From JAIBDK01 sp965261915 (GTDB lineage Bacteria; Pseudomonadota; Gammaproteobacteria; Arenicellales; Poriferihabitantaceae): a stretch of 64,000 bases of DNA. The notes below the pieces were generated by a model, which was not told the origin of the DNA, searched no databases, and saw nothing but the letters and a program-made list of their open reading frames with translations. The position numbers and the translations under genes were made by a program. The stretch is taken from the NCBI GenBank assembly GCA_965261915.1, contig CBDHDW010000013.1:3224001-3288000 (forward strand), given 5' to 3'. Below, piece after piece: positions 8,266 through 17,008 of the stretch; within the stretch, counting starts at the first letter, position 1, and each line of letters begins with the position of its first letter.

Positions 8266-9288
8266 ATGATCGCGCTTTCAAGGATTGCTGAAATTGTAGA
8301 CGGAACGGTTCAGGGCGATGCGTTATTCCAGGTTTCGCAATTGATGAGTTTGGAGAGTGCTGCAGCGGATGCGATTTCTTTTTGTGTCGATCCAGTCACC
8401 AATGCAGCACTATCCACGAGTAAGGCCGGAGCGGTAATGCTCGCACCGGCTTATGAAGACTTTTTTGTCGGCAACAAAATACTGGTGGATAATCCGTATC
8501 TGGCCTATGCAAAAATCTCTTCCGTTTTTGCCGCTATAACGAAATCTGGTCACCCCCCTTCAATTGATCCAGCAACCTCTGCAGGAATATCGTCAACGGC
8601 GGAGATTGGTGACAATGTGTCAATCGGCAGATTTACGACAATTGGTGATAACTCGTCCATTGGCGACGATGTTGTCATTGGTCACGGCGTGCATATTGCT
8701 GACAATGTGCAAATCGGGGCAGGTTGCCGAATTGAAAACAACGTGGTGATTTCGACGCGTTGCCAGATCGGATATAACTGTCACCTGTCACCCGCAGCGG
8801 TTATCGGTGCAAATGGATTTGGTTACGCAGCGGATGGTGAGAGCTGGCATCGTATTGAACAGTTAGGCCGGGTCATAATTGGAAACAAGGTTGATGTTGG
8901 TGCCAATACCACGATTGACAGAGGTTCTCTTGGCGACACGACTATCGGTCATGGTGTGAAACTCGATAACCAGATTCAGATTGCACACAATGTCGAGATT
9001 GGTGAAAACACCGCTATTGCCGGCTGCGTTGGTATTGCGGGAAGTGCGAAAATTGGCAAACGTTGTCAAATAGCCGGCCGGGCAGCGATTCTCGGTCATC
9101 TTGAAATTGCGGATGACGTGACTATCCTGGTGAACAGCACTGTAACGAAATCAATTCATCGGAAAGGGGAGTATGGATCCATGATTCCAGTACAGACAAT
9201 TTCTCAATGGCGTAAAAATCTCGCTATAATCCGGCGACTGGATAAAATCCTTAGTGGTTTAACCGATCAGAAAGCCAGCGACAATTGA
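8266..9288 (+). CDS. lpxD: UDP-3-O-acyl-glucosamine N-acyltransferase
   Basis: Third step of lipid A synthesis: adds a 3-hydroxyacyl chain to the 2-amino group of UDP-3-O-acylglucosamine using acyl-ACP. The 340-residue protein has an N-terminal uridine-binding domain (residues about 1-100), then a left-handed beta helix made of hexapeptide repeats (IGDNVSIG, IGDNSSIG, IGDDVVIG and more). The catalytic His region is DNQIQIAHNVEIG. A C-terminal helical extension follows (WRKNLAIIRRLDKI). It belongs to a continuous lpxD-fabZ-lpxA-lpxB block. Confidence 0.96.
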   Translation: MIALSRIAEIVDGTVQGDALFQVSQLMSLESAAADAISFCVDPVTNAALSTSKAGAVMLAPAYEDFFVGNKILVDNPYLAYAKISSVFAAITKSGHPPSIDPATSAGISSTAEIGDNVSIGRFTTIGDNSSIGDDVVIGHGVHIADNVQIGAGCRIENNVVISTRCQIGYNCHLSPAAVIGANGFGYAADGESWHRIEQLGRVIIGNKVDVGANTTIDRGSLGDTTIGHGVKLDNQIQIAHNVEIGENTAIAGCVGIAGSAKIGKRCQIAGRAAILGHLEIADDVTILVNSTVTKSIHRKGEYGSMIPVQTISQWRKNLAIIRRLDKILSGLTDQKASDN

Positions 9289-9342
9289 CACCGTTTTAAC
9301 GACCAAATACCCATTCAATAATACGATAAGCAGGTTTGCAGG

Positions 9343-9795
9343 ATGACTGAACAAAATATAATCGACATACACAAGATTCGGGAGATACTTCCGCACCGCT
9401 TTCCCTTTTTACTGGTTGATCGGGTGCTGGACTTTAAGCTGGGTAAAAATCTGACCGCGATTAAAAATGTCAGTATAAACGAACCGTTTTTTCCGGGACA
9501 TTTTCCCGAACGTCCGGTTTTCCCCGGGGTGCTGATTCTTGAGGCGCTCGCACAAGCTTCAGCAATTTTGGCAAGTCAGAGTGTTGAGGATGAAATTGAA
9601 GAAGATATTATTTTCCTGTTTGCTGGAATTGACAAAGCACGTTTCAAAAAACCGGTTGAGCCTGGAGATCAGTTGCTTCTGGAAGTGGAGCAGACGAATT
9701 ACAAGCGCTTGATTTGGAAATTTGCTACGAAAGCATCAGTTGACGGGAAACTTGCTGCATCCGCTGAAGTTATGTTTACCTATAGAACCGTCTAG
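9343..9795 (+). CDS. fabZ: 3-hydroxyacyl-ACP dehydratase FabZ
   Basis: Dehydrates (3R)-hydroxyacyl-ACP in fatty acid elongation and so competes with LpxA/LpxD for hydroxyacyl-ACP. It is a hot-dog fold protein of 150 residues. It shows LPHRFPFLLVDRV at the start and the catalytic His in NEPFFPGHFPERPVFPG, with the Glu in LILEALAQAS. The ATG at 9343 follows CAGG. The stop codon (TAG, 9793-9795) directly abuts the lpxA ATG at 9796, implying translational coupling. Confidence 0.97.
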   Translation: MTEQNIIDIHKIREILPHRFPFLLVDRVLDFKLGKNLTAIKNVSINEPFFPGHFPERPVFPGVLILEALAQASAILASQSVEDEIEEDIIFLFAGIDKARFKKPVEPGDQLLLEVEQTNYKRLIWKFATKASVDGKLAASAEVMFTYRTV

Positions 9796-10572
9796 ATGAC
9801 GGAGATACACCCAACCGCAATAATCGACCCGAGTGTTGTGCTTGGGAAAAACGTGTCCATTGGACCGTATACCATCGTTGAAGGAAATGTCAGCATTGGT
9901 GATGACACCTGGATCGGCCCTCATGTGGTCATTCGTAACCACACCCATATTGGTGCCGATAACAAGATATTTCAATTCTGCTCGGTTGGGGAAGCGCCTC
10001 AACATCAGGGATATGCAGGCGAACCAACGCAGCTGGTGATTGGTGATCGAAATACGATTCGGGAATACGGTACAATTAATCGTGGCACATCCGCTAATCT
10101 GGGAAAAACCCAAATCGGTGATGATAATTTTATTATGGCTTACACACATATCGCTCACGATTGTGTCTTGGGAAACCATATCATCTTTGCCAATGGCGCG
10201 AGCCTTGCTGGGCATGTTGATATTGGTGACTACGCCATTCTCGGCGGATTTACGCTGGTACATCAATTTTGCAAAATTGGTGCGTATTGTATAACCGGAA
10301 TTGGTTGTATCTGTTTGCAGGATGTTCCGCCGTATATCGTCGCTGCGGGTAATCCGGCTGGGCCATTTGGGATCAACAATAAGGGGCTTCGACGAAGAGA
10401 TTTTTCCGAAGAGTCCATACGCTTATTAAACACTGCCTATAAATCTGTGTATCGGAAGGGGCTTGATCTTAAGTCCGCGCTGAAGGAGCTCGATGCTTTA
10501 AACGGCAGCAATCCAGATGTATCTGCTTTCGCGGAATTTCTGCGTCATTCTGGTCGTGGAATAATTCGTTAA
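9796..10572 (+). CDS. lpxA: UDP-N-acetylglucosamine acyltransferase
   Basis: First committed step of lipid A synthesis: transfers 3-hydroxyacyl from ACP to UDP-GlcNAc in the cytoplasm. The 258-residue protein begins with IHPTAIIDPSVVLG and runs through about ten hexapeptide-repeat coils of a left-handed beta helix. The catalytic His lies in MAYTHIAHDCVLGNH. GGFTLVHQFCKIG and the helical C-terminal domain follow. It starts directly at the fabZ stop. Confidence 0.97.
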   Translation: MTEIHPTAIIDPSVVLGKNVSIGPYTIVEGNVSIGDDTWIGPHVVIRNHTHIGADNKIFQFCSVGEAPQHQGYAGEPTQLVIGDRNTIREYGTINRGTSANLGKTQIGDDNFIMAYTHIAHDCVLGNHIIFANGASLAGHVDIGDYAILGGFTLVHQFCKIGAYCITGIGCICLQDVPPYIVAAGNPAGPFGINNKGLRRRDFSEESIRLLNTAYKSVYRKGLDLKSALKELDALNGSNPDVSAFAEFLRHSGRGIIR

Positions 10573-10581
10573 CAACTAGCA

Positions 10582-10620
10582 GTCCTCCAAAAATGATTTG
10601 GTTTAATCTTTTTGAAGGAC
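10582..10620 (+). promoter_or_regulatory. Long hairpin covering the lpxB ribosome-binding region
   Basis: GTCCTCCAAAAA (10582-10593) pairs with TTTTTGAAGGAC (10609-10620), giving a 12-bp stem with one mismatch and a 15-nt loop. The right arm contains the best Shine-Dalgarno-like sequence upstream of lpxB (GAAGGA), so the structure could hide it. The T-run is inside the stem, so this is not a normal terminator. Confidence 0.5.
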
Positions 10621-10633
10621 AACACGTGCTCCG

Positions 10634-11794
10634 ATGAGCCATCATAAACCGCTTCGAATCGCCATTGTTGCAGGAGAAACTTCTGGTGATCTACTGGGTT
10701 CAGGGTTAATTGCAGAGCTACAAAAAATTTATCCGAGTGCGCATTTTTATGGCATAGGCGGCCCACGGATGGAGCAGTCGGGCTGTGAAATTCTCTATAG
10801 CATGGACAGAATCGAGTTCATGGGGCTGGATGGGTTGTTTAACAGGCTTGGGGATATTCTGAGAATTCGCTCTTCACTCTTTAAGGCGCTGGCAAAACAA
10901 CCGCCTGATTTATTTATTGGAGTTGACGTTCCCGATTTCAACATTTCGCTGGAAAAGAAGCTGCGTGCCCGAAACATTTCCACAATTCACTATGTTAGCC
11001 CTACGCTATGGGCGTGGCGAGGTTATCGGATACATAAAATTCGAAAAGCGGTTAGCCATATGCTGGTTTTGTTTCCGTTTGAGAAACAATACTACAGCAG
11101 ACAAAATATTCCGGTGACCTGCGTTGGTCACCCCATTGCCGATCAGATTGGCGAACCGAACAGAATGCGCGCGCGCGCTCAACTGAATTCCAGACTAACC
11201 GAAGATGATCTTGTGGTGGCTGTACTTCCGGGTAGCCGCGGCTCCGAAGTGAATAAGTTGTCCACTGATTTTGTAGCAACCATACGCATGGTGTACGCAA
11301 ACTATCCCAAAGCTCACTTCTTCATCCCATTTGCCAATTCACGTGTCAAAGAAATGTTTTTGAAGCAGGTGGGAGCCGTATCTGAACTACCCGTGACCTT
11401 GATGGATGGTCAGGCACGCCTGGCAATGGAGGCGTCGAATGTCGTATTGTTAGCTTCGGGAACGGCGGCACTGGAAGCGTTGCTGCTTGAGCGGCCGCAT
11501 GTTGTCGCCTATAAACTTGCGCCAATAACCTGGTGTTTTTTTCGGTTTTTACGTCATGTCGATTACTATTCTATGTCCAATCAGCTATTGAAAAACCCGA
11601 TTGTTCCGGAACTTATGCAGCATGACGCAACTCCGGAAAAAATGTTCGCTGCACTCGATCAGTATCTGGCTAACCCGCAGATAACAAATTCCCTGTCCGG
11701 TGAATTTCGACTCATTCGCCAATCGCTTAAGCTGGATGCAAGTGTTCAGGCTGCGAAAGCAGTTTCCGATATGCTGGAACGGGGAAATGACTGA
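10634..11794 (+). CDS. lpxB: Lipid-A-disaccharide synthase
   Basis: Peripheral membrane GT-B glycosyltransferase that joins UDP-2,3-diacylglucosamine and lipid X into the lipid A disaccharide. Length is 386 residues, as expected. The family opens with IAIVAGETSGDLLGSGLI, followed by FYGIGGPRME and FMGLDGLF. The middle has YVSPTLWAWRGYRIHKI, then VGHPIAD, LPGSRGSEV and SGTAALEALLLERPHVV. The ATG at 10634 is about 14 nt from the GAAGGA element, an unusually long spacing. Its end overlaps the rnhB start by 8 nt. Confidence 0.96.
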   Translation: MSHHKPLRIAIVAGETSGDLLGSGLIAELQKIYPSAHFYGIGGPRMEQSGCEILYSMDRIEFMGLDGLFNRLGDILRIRSSLFKALAKQPPDLFIGVDVPDFNISLEKKLRARNISTIHYVSPTLWAWRGYRIHKIRKAVSHMLVLFPFEKQYYSRQNIPVTCVGHPIADQIGEPNRMRARAQLNSRLTEDDLVVAVLPGSRGSEVNKLSTDFVATIRMVYANYPKAHFFIPFANSRVKEMFLKQVGAVSELPVTLMDGQARLAMEASNVVLLASGTAALEALLLERPHVVAYKLAPITWCFFRFLRHVDYYSMSNQLLKNPIVPELMQHDATPEKMFAALDQYLANPQITNSLSGEFRLIRQSLKLDASVQAAKAVSDMLERGND

Positions 11795-12374
11795 ATCGTC
11801 ACTCGTTGCAGGTGTCGACGAGGCTGGCCGCGGTCCGCTGGCAGGTTCCGTATTTGCTGCCTGTGTAATTCTCGATCAGAAAAATACCATAGCGGGCCTT
11901 GATGATTCGAAGAAACTATCTGAAAAACGCCGAAATGAACTTGAAGTCAGTATAAAACAGTCGGCTGTATGCTGGAATGTCGCCCAGGCTTCAGCGCTGG
12001 AAATTGATGATTTAAATATTTTGCAGGCCACGATGCTTGCCATGTCTCGCGCAGTTAAGGGCATGTCAACTGCGCCGCAATTTGTGCGCGTAGACGGCAA
12101 TCGTTTGCCACCGCTGGATTGTGCGGCGGAAGCAATTGTGTCCGGTGATGCACTGCATGAAGAGATTTCTGCCGCTTCGATACTTGCCAAGCAAGCGCGC
12201 GATCGGGATATGGTATCTTTGGCTTTGCAATTTCCAGAGTACGGCTTTGAAAAACACAAGGGCTACCCAACACGCGCACATATTCTTGCACTACAGCAGT
12301 TCGGTGTCACACCTTGCCACCGACGGAGTTTCGGGCCGGTGAAAAAGTGTATTCAGGGGATCAGTGAACGGTGA
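11787..12374 (+). CDS. rnhB: Ribonuclease HII
   Basis: Removes RNA from RNA-DNA hybrids and single misincorporated ribonucleotides. I take the ATG at 11787, which overlaps the lpxB end, because it places the catalytic block VAGVDEAGRGPLAG near the N terminus, as in the family; a longer frame upstream would lie wholly inside lpxB. This gives 195 residues. Other acidic residues are in DDSKKLSEKRR and the EISAASILAKQARD segment. The TGA stop overlaps the dnaE GTG start (GTGA). Confidence 0.95.
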   Translation: MTESSLVAGVDEAGRGPLAGSVFAACVILDQKNTIAGLDDSKKLSEKRRNELEVSIKQSAVCWNVAQASALEIDDLNILQATMLAMSRAVKGMSTAPQFVRVDGNRLPPLDCAAEAIVSGDALHEEISAASILAKQARDRDMVSLALQFPEYGFEKHKGYPTRAHILALQQFGVTPCHRRSFGPVKKCIQGISER

Positions 12375-15300
12375 GTGATCGATTCGTTCATTTGCATGTC
12401 CATTCGGAGTTTTCGTTATCCGACGGCATTATCCGCATTAAATCCCTGGCGAAAAAATGCGCAGAGTTCAATCAGCCGGCGGTTGCACTAACCGATATTT
12501 CGAATTTGTACGCGGTAGTAAAGTTTTATCGCGCATGTTTAGAGCAGGGTGTAAAGCCAGTTATTGGTTGTGATGTATGGCTTGAGAGCCCGCTGGATGC
12601 GCAAGTTCACAATCGCATAACACTCTTGTGTATGAACAACCTCGGATATCAGAACCTCAGTAGATTACTGACCGATGCCTATATCCGCGGCAGTGTGAAA
12701 AACAGAATCGTTTTAAGCTGGAAGGAATTATCGCTCAGAAGTGAAGGATTGATATGCCTATTGGATGACATTGAAGGTCCCATTGCCAGCCTGATGAAGC
12801 AAAGCCAGGAGTCAAGATCTGCTGAAATGATTGGCTGCTATTTCGGCAACTTTGAAGACCGGCTTTATCTGATGTTAAGTCGTAATGGTAAAGCGGCTGA
12901 GTCCGAATATATTGCCGCCGCAGTTAATCTGGCGCGCGCTCAGGATTTGCCGCTTGTGGCGACCAATCGAGCCGTATTTCTGCAGGAGTCAGATTTCGAA
13001 GCGCACGAAATCAGAGTCTGTATTAATGATGGGCGAGTGCTGGAAGACGGCCGCCGCCCGAGAAACTTTTTGGATCAACAGTATCTTAAAAGTACAGAGC
13101 AGATGGAGGCGCTTTTCTCGGACTTGCCATCAGCCCTGGCCAACACTGTCGAGATAGCGCAGCGTTGTAATCTATTTCTCAATTTTGACGAAGATTTCTT
13201 GCCCGATTATCCGGACGCGGGAGAGCAATCGGAAGCCAGTTTGCTGCGTAGCGATTCGGAATCAGGTTTGGCAGCAAGACTCGGCGTAAATCAGCTTTAT
13301 GATGATTCCGGTGAACCACAAGTCGAGCGAAAATACATTGACCGACTTGAAATGGAACTGGGTGTCATCGAAGAGATGGGATATCCAGGCTACTTTCTAA
13401 TCGTCGCCGATTTTATAAAATGGTCGAGGAATAATGCTATACCCGTGGGCCCAGGACGAGGTTCCGGTGCGGGCTCTTTGGTGGCATGGGCCACTGGGAT
13501 TACGGCGCTTGACCCGTTGCCGTATGATTTGATTTTTGAAAGATTTCTGAATCCGGAAAGAGTTTCGTTACCGGATTTTGATATTGATTTTTGTGTCGAC
13601 GGCAGAGATCGTGTGATTGAGTATGTTGCTGATCGATACGGCCATGATCAGGTCGCTCAAATCATCACCTTCGGTACGATGGCTGCAAAAGCGGTGGTTC
13701 GCGATGTCGGCAGGGTGATGAGTTTCCCGTATGGATTTGTTGATCAAATAGCAAAACTGATTCCGTTTGAGGTTGGCATGACGCTGCAAAAGGCATTGCA
13801 TCAGGAAGATCGGCTGCAGGAGCGCTATGAACAGGATGCCGAGGTTCAGGAGCTAATCGATTCTGCTCTGCAGCTTGAGGGAATAGCGCGAAATGTTGGA
13901 AAGCATGCCGGCGGAGTGGTGATTGCGCCTAGGCCCCTAACCGAATACACACCGCTCTATGCGGATACCCACCTTAGCCAGGCCATCACGCAACTGGATA
14001 AAGATGATCTCGAATCCATTGGACTTGTGAAATTTGACTTTCTTGGGTTAAGAACGCTGACCATTATCGACTCTGCGGTGAAAATGGTAAATCAGCGGCG
14101 AGCTGAAGAAAACGAAACTTTACTAGTGCTGGATCATATTCCTCTGGACGATCTGCCGACTTACGAATTTGTTAGAAGCGGAAAAACTACCGCTATCTTT
14201 CAGCTTGAATCGCGTGGCATGAAAGAATTGATTATCAAGGCGCGTCCGGAAGTATTCGAAGATCTGGTGGCCCTGATTGCCATGTTTCGACCCGGGCCGC
14301 TGCAATCCGGAATGGTTGATGATTTTGTCAATCGAAAGGCGGGACGCGAGCAGGTGAAATATTTGCATCCTGAGCTTGAACCGGTCCTCAGCACAACCTA
14401 CGGTGTCATTCTTTATCAGGAACAGGTAATGAAGATCGCCCAGGTGCTCGCTGGTTACACGCTCGGGGGCGCGGATCTGTTACGCAAAGCCATGGGGAAG
14501 AAACTTCCTGAGGAAATGGCCAAGCAGCGTGAAACTTTTATGACAGGCGCATTGGAAAGAGGTGTTGATAAGAAAATAGCAGAGAGCATTTTCGATTTGA
14601 TGGATAAATTTGCGAGTTACGGATTTAATAAATCTCATTCCGCTGCATATGCCTTGATTTCCTATCACACAGCCTGGTTAAAAACGCATTTCCCGGCTGC
14701 ATTCATGGCTGCAACCCTGTCGGCAGACCTGGACAATACTGACAAAGTTGTAACTTTGCTTGCCGATGCCAAACAGTTGGGATTATCTGTGTTGCCACCC
14801 AAGGTAAATTCGAGCTTCTATACTTTTAAACCCATCAGCGAGAGCGAAATTTCATATGGGTTGGGCGCACTCAAAGGCGTTGGTCAGGGAGTAATCGAAA
14901 ACATTGTCGAAGAACGAGCAATGAATGGCGAGTACCAAAATCTGTTCGACTTCTGTTTACGGCTGGATCTGAAGAAAGTAAACAAGCGCGTCTTTGAAGC
15001 GATGATTAAAAGCGGTGCTATGGACGAACTGGGAAGCAACCGTGCATCGCTTATGGCGGGCGTAGCGAAAGCCACCCAGGCCGCTGGACAGCAGCAGCAG
15101 GATAAACTTGCGGGTCAGTTTGATATGTTTGGCGTGCAGGAAGATCAAATTGAAAGCGCGGATGTTGAGGAGTTGGAGGACTGGAGCGATGCACAGCGTT
15201 TACAGTTTGAGAAAGAAACCCTTGGACTGTATCTAACCGGGCATCCCTATGATCGTTATGCTGCCGAGCTCAATGAAATTAGTGATTACGATATTTCTGC

Positions 15301-15895
15301 AATGGATCTTTCAACACCGAGAAACGGGGTGTTTGCAGGTATTATGGTAGCGATGAGAGTGCAAAATACCCGTCGCGGCAAAATGGCATTTTTAACCCTC
15401 GATAATGCAGTTCATCGCGTTGAAGTTAGTTTGTTTTCAGACAAGTTTACAACGTTTTATGACAAACTGGAGAACGATAGTTTGCTGATCGCAATTGGTG
15501 AATTCAGTAAAGATGAATACACAGGCGGATGCCAAATGCGTGCAGAGATGATAATGGATCTGAACGATATCCGAAAAGAATGTCTCGTCGGAATAGAGTT
15601 GAAGTTGTCCGAAAACAAGCTGGAGCCCCAATCCATACCCAACTTGCAAAATTTGCTTGAGCGTGGCGATCGAGGGAAAATCCCCATTAGTATTGCCTAT
15701 CAGAAATCGAGTGGCGAATCCGGGTATCTGACTGTTGGGGATCGCTGGAAAGTAAAGCCAAGTCAAATTCTGTTTAACAATATCGAACTGCTTCTGGGGG
15801 AACATGGTGTTCGGTATCATTTCGATTCAACCAGTCTTAGCCGTTTTTATCCTGCAAAGCCCGCCTACCGGCCAAGAGCTGCTGTCAATCAGTAG
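12371..15895 (+). CDS. dnaE: DNA polymerase III alpha subunit
   Basis: Replicative C-family polymerase. The 1174-residue length is normal for a proteobacterial DnaE1. The PHP domain begins at once with FVHLHVHSEFSLSDG. The polymerase palm has GPGRGSGAGSLVAWATG and the catalytic Asp pair in LPDFDIDFC, with the third Asp in VKFDFLGLRTL. A helix-hairpin-helix region (GALKGVGQGVIENI) and an OB-fold (GVFAGIMVAMRVQNTRRGKM) follow. The GTG start at 12371 overlaps the rnhB stop. In many relatives accA follows dnaE; here it does not. Confidence 0.97.
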   Translation: MSDRFVHLHVHSEFSLSDGIIRIKSLAKKCAEFNQPAVALTDISNLYAVVKFYRACLEQGVKPVIGCDVWLESPLDAQVHNRITLLCMNNLGYQNLSRLLTDAYIRGSVKNRIVLSWKELSLRSEGLICLLDDIEGPIASLMKQSQESRSAEMIGCYFGNFEDRLYLMLSRNGKAAESEYIAAAVNLARAQDLPLVATNRAVFLQESDFEAHEIRVCINDGRVLEDGRRPRNFLDQQYLKSTEQMEALFSDLPSALANTVEIAQRCNLFLNFDEDFLPDYPDAGEQSEASLLRSDSESGLAARLGVNQLYDDSGEPQVERKYIDRLEMELGVIEEMGYPGYFLIVADFIKWSRNNAIPVGPGRGSGAGSLVAWATGITALDPLPYDLIFERFLNPERVSLPDFDIDFCVDGRDRVIEYVADRYGHDQVAQIITFGTMAAKAVVRDVGRVMSFPYGFVDQIAKLIPFEVGMTLQKALHQEDRLQERYEQDAEVQELIDSALQLEGIARNVGKHAGGVVIAPRPLTEYTPLYADTHLSQAITQLDKDDLESIGLVKFDFLGLRTLTIIDSAVKMVNQRRAEENETLLVLDHIPLDDLPTYEFVRSGKTTAIFQLESRGMKELIIKARPEVFEDLVALIAMFRPGPLQSGMVDDFVNRKAGREQVKYLHPELEPVLSTTYGVILYQEQVMKIAQVLAGYTLGGADLLRKAMGKKLPEEMAKQRETFMTGALERGVDKKIAESIFDLMDKFASYGFNKSHSAAYALISYHTAWLKTHFPAAFMAATLSADLDNTDKVVTLLADAKQLGLSVLPPKVNSSFYTFKPISESEISYGLGALKGVGQGVIENIVEERAMNGEYQNLFDFCLRLDLKKVNKRVFEAMIKSGAMDELGSNRASLMAGVAKATQAAGQQQQDKLAGQFDMFGVQEDQIESADVEELEDWSDAQRLQFEKETLGLYLTGHPYDRYAAELNEISDYDISAMDLSTPRNGVFAGIMVAMRVQNTRRGKMAFLTLDNAVHRVEVSLFSDKFTTFYDKLENDSLLIAIGEFSKDEYTGGCQMRAEMIMDLNDIRKECLVGIELKLSENKLEPQSIPNLQNLLERGDRGKIPISIAYQKSSGESGYLTVGDRWKVKPSQILFNNIELLLGEHGVRYHFDSTSLSRFYPAKPAYRPRAAVNQ

Positions 15896-15912
15896 TACTT
15901 TTGGCCACCAAA

Positions 15913-16806
15913 ATGAATCTAAAACCGGGGATGCCCTATGCTCTGATTATTGGTGCAGGATTGTTGTGGGGCGCAACTTTTTCTCTGACGCTAATCGCGA
16001 CCTCTGACGGCACGCCCCCGATTGTTCTGGCGGCAATACAGGTGGTACTCTGTTCTGGCCTGTTTGTATTCATTTGCAAATTATCTTCAGTTCCGATATT
16101 TCGGGTTTCGGCTTTACGACACTATTTCATTTTGGCCGTACTCGGGATTTCTGCACCAAATTTGATGTATTACTATGCGGCACCCCATCTATCCGCAGGG
16201 ATTCTATCGGTGACAGTTTCGACCGTCCCAATGGTGACCTATGCCCTTGCCTGGGGAATGAAAATGGAGCGTTTCGTGGTGAAAAGAGCATCGGGTATAT
16301 TGCTTGGCATGATCGCTATTATTTTGCTGCTTGTGCCCGATCACGGCTTGCAGAGTAGCGATGCGAGTTTTTGGACTTTGGTCGTTCTGCTCTGTGTATT
16401 GTGTTACTCGATTGAGAATATTTACATCAGTGAAGGAGTGGAAGACTCGATCGATGTTCGTGAATTACTTTGTGGTTCCAATTTTATTGCTTCGCTGATT
16501 TTAATCCCGGTAATGCTATTCCAGGGCCATACCGTTTCTCTTGAGTGGATGCAGTCGACATCGGGATTGGCGCTTATCGGTATATCACTCACCAGCACTT
16601 TTGCCTATAGGATGTTTTTTTATACGATTAAGACGTCGGGTCCGGTGTTCGCCAGCCAGTGCGCCTATATCGTTACCCTCGCTGGTGTGGTTTGGGGAAT
16701 CGTCCTGCTTTCAGAAAGTCACAGTATCTGGGTCTGGATTTCCATCGTTGTGATGATGGTGGGATTGGCTTTGGTTTCTCCTGAAAGACGGAATTCGAGG
16801 TGCTAG
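15913..16806 (+). CDS. EamA/DMT-family transporter
   Basis: A polytopic inner-membrane protein of about 297 residues with ten predicted helices arranged as two EamA repeats. The first opens with ALIIGAGLLWGATFSLTL, a common EamA pattern (GxxWG). The substrate cannot be told from sequence; members export amino acids, purines or other metabolites. I use the ATG at 15913. A TTG at 15901 and an ATG at 15931 are possible; none has a convincing Shine-Dalgarno. It follows dnaE by only 17 bp and so may be read from the dnaE transcript. It precedes a creatinase that has its own promoter, so a shared function is only a guess. Confidence 0.8.
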   Translation: MNLKPGMPYALIIGAGLLWGATFSLTLIATSDGTPPIVLAAIQVVLCSGLFVFICKLSSVPIFRVSALRHYFILAVLGISAPNLMYYYAAPHLSAGILSVTVSTVPMVTYALAWGMKMERFVVKRASGILLGMIAIILLLVPDHGLQSSDASFWTLVVLLCVLCYSIENIYISEGVEDSIDVRELLCGSNFIASLILIPVMLFQGHTVSLEWMQSTSGLALIGISLTSTFAYRMFFYTIKTSGPVFASQCAYIVTLAGVVWGIVLLSESHSIWVWISIVVMMVGLALVSPERRNSRC

Positions 16807-16821
16807 CAGTCAGATTTTCAC

Positions 16822-16850
16822 TTGTCATTCGATATGAAATTCGCTATATT
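16822..16850 (+). promoter_or_regulatory. Predicted sigma-70 promoter for the creatinase gene
   Basis: TTGTCA (16822-16827), an exact 17-bp spacer and TATATT (16845-16850). It implies a 5' leader of about 150 nt before the start at 17009. The leader includes a small CCCGG/CCGGG hairpin near 16950-16970. I could not match the leader to a known riboswitch class. Confidence 0.6.
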
Positions 16851-17008
16851 CTGAGCTGGTTCGAAGCGATGGCGTCGTTTCATGCGAGCCTTTCTGAAAC
16901 CTGCTTGTACGGTATTTCTTACGAGCGATTATTAAGACATCCTGTACGCCCGGATGAGAAACCCCGGGTGCATTCATAATTTGCCCGGAATTTTTGAGGT
17001 GAATATTG

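Noticed and set aside
16851..17008. Riboswitch in the creatinase leader
   Set aside because: No match by eye to guanidine, glycine or other known aptamers; only a weak CCCGG hairpin.
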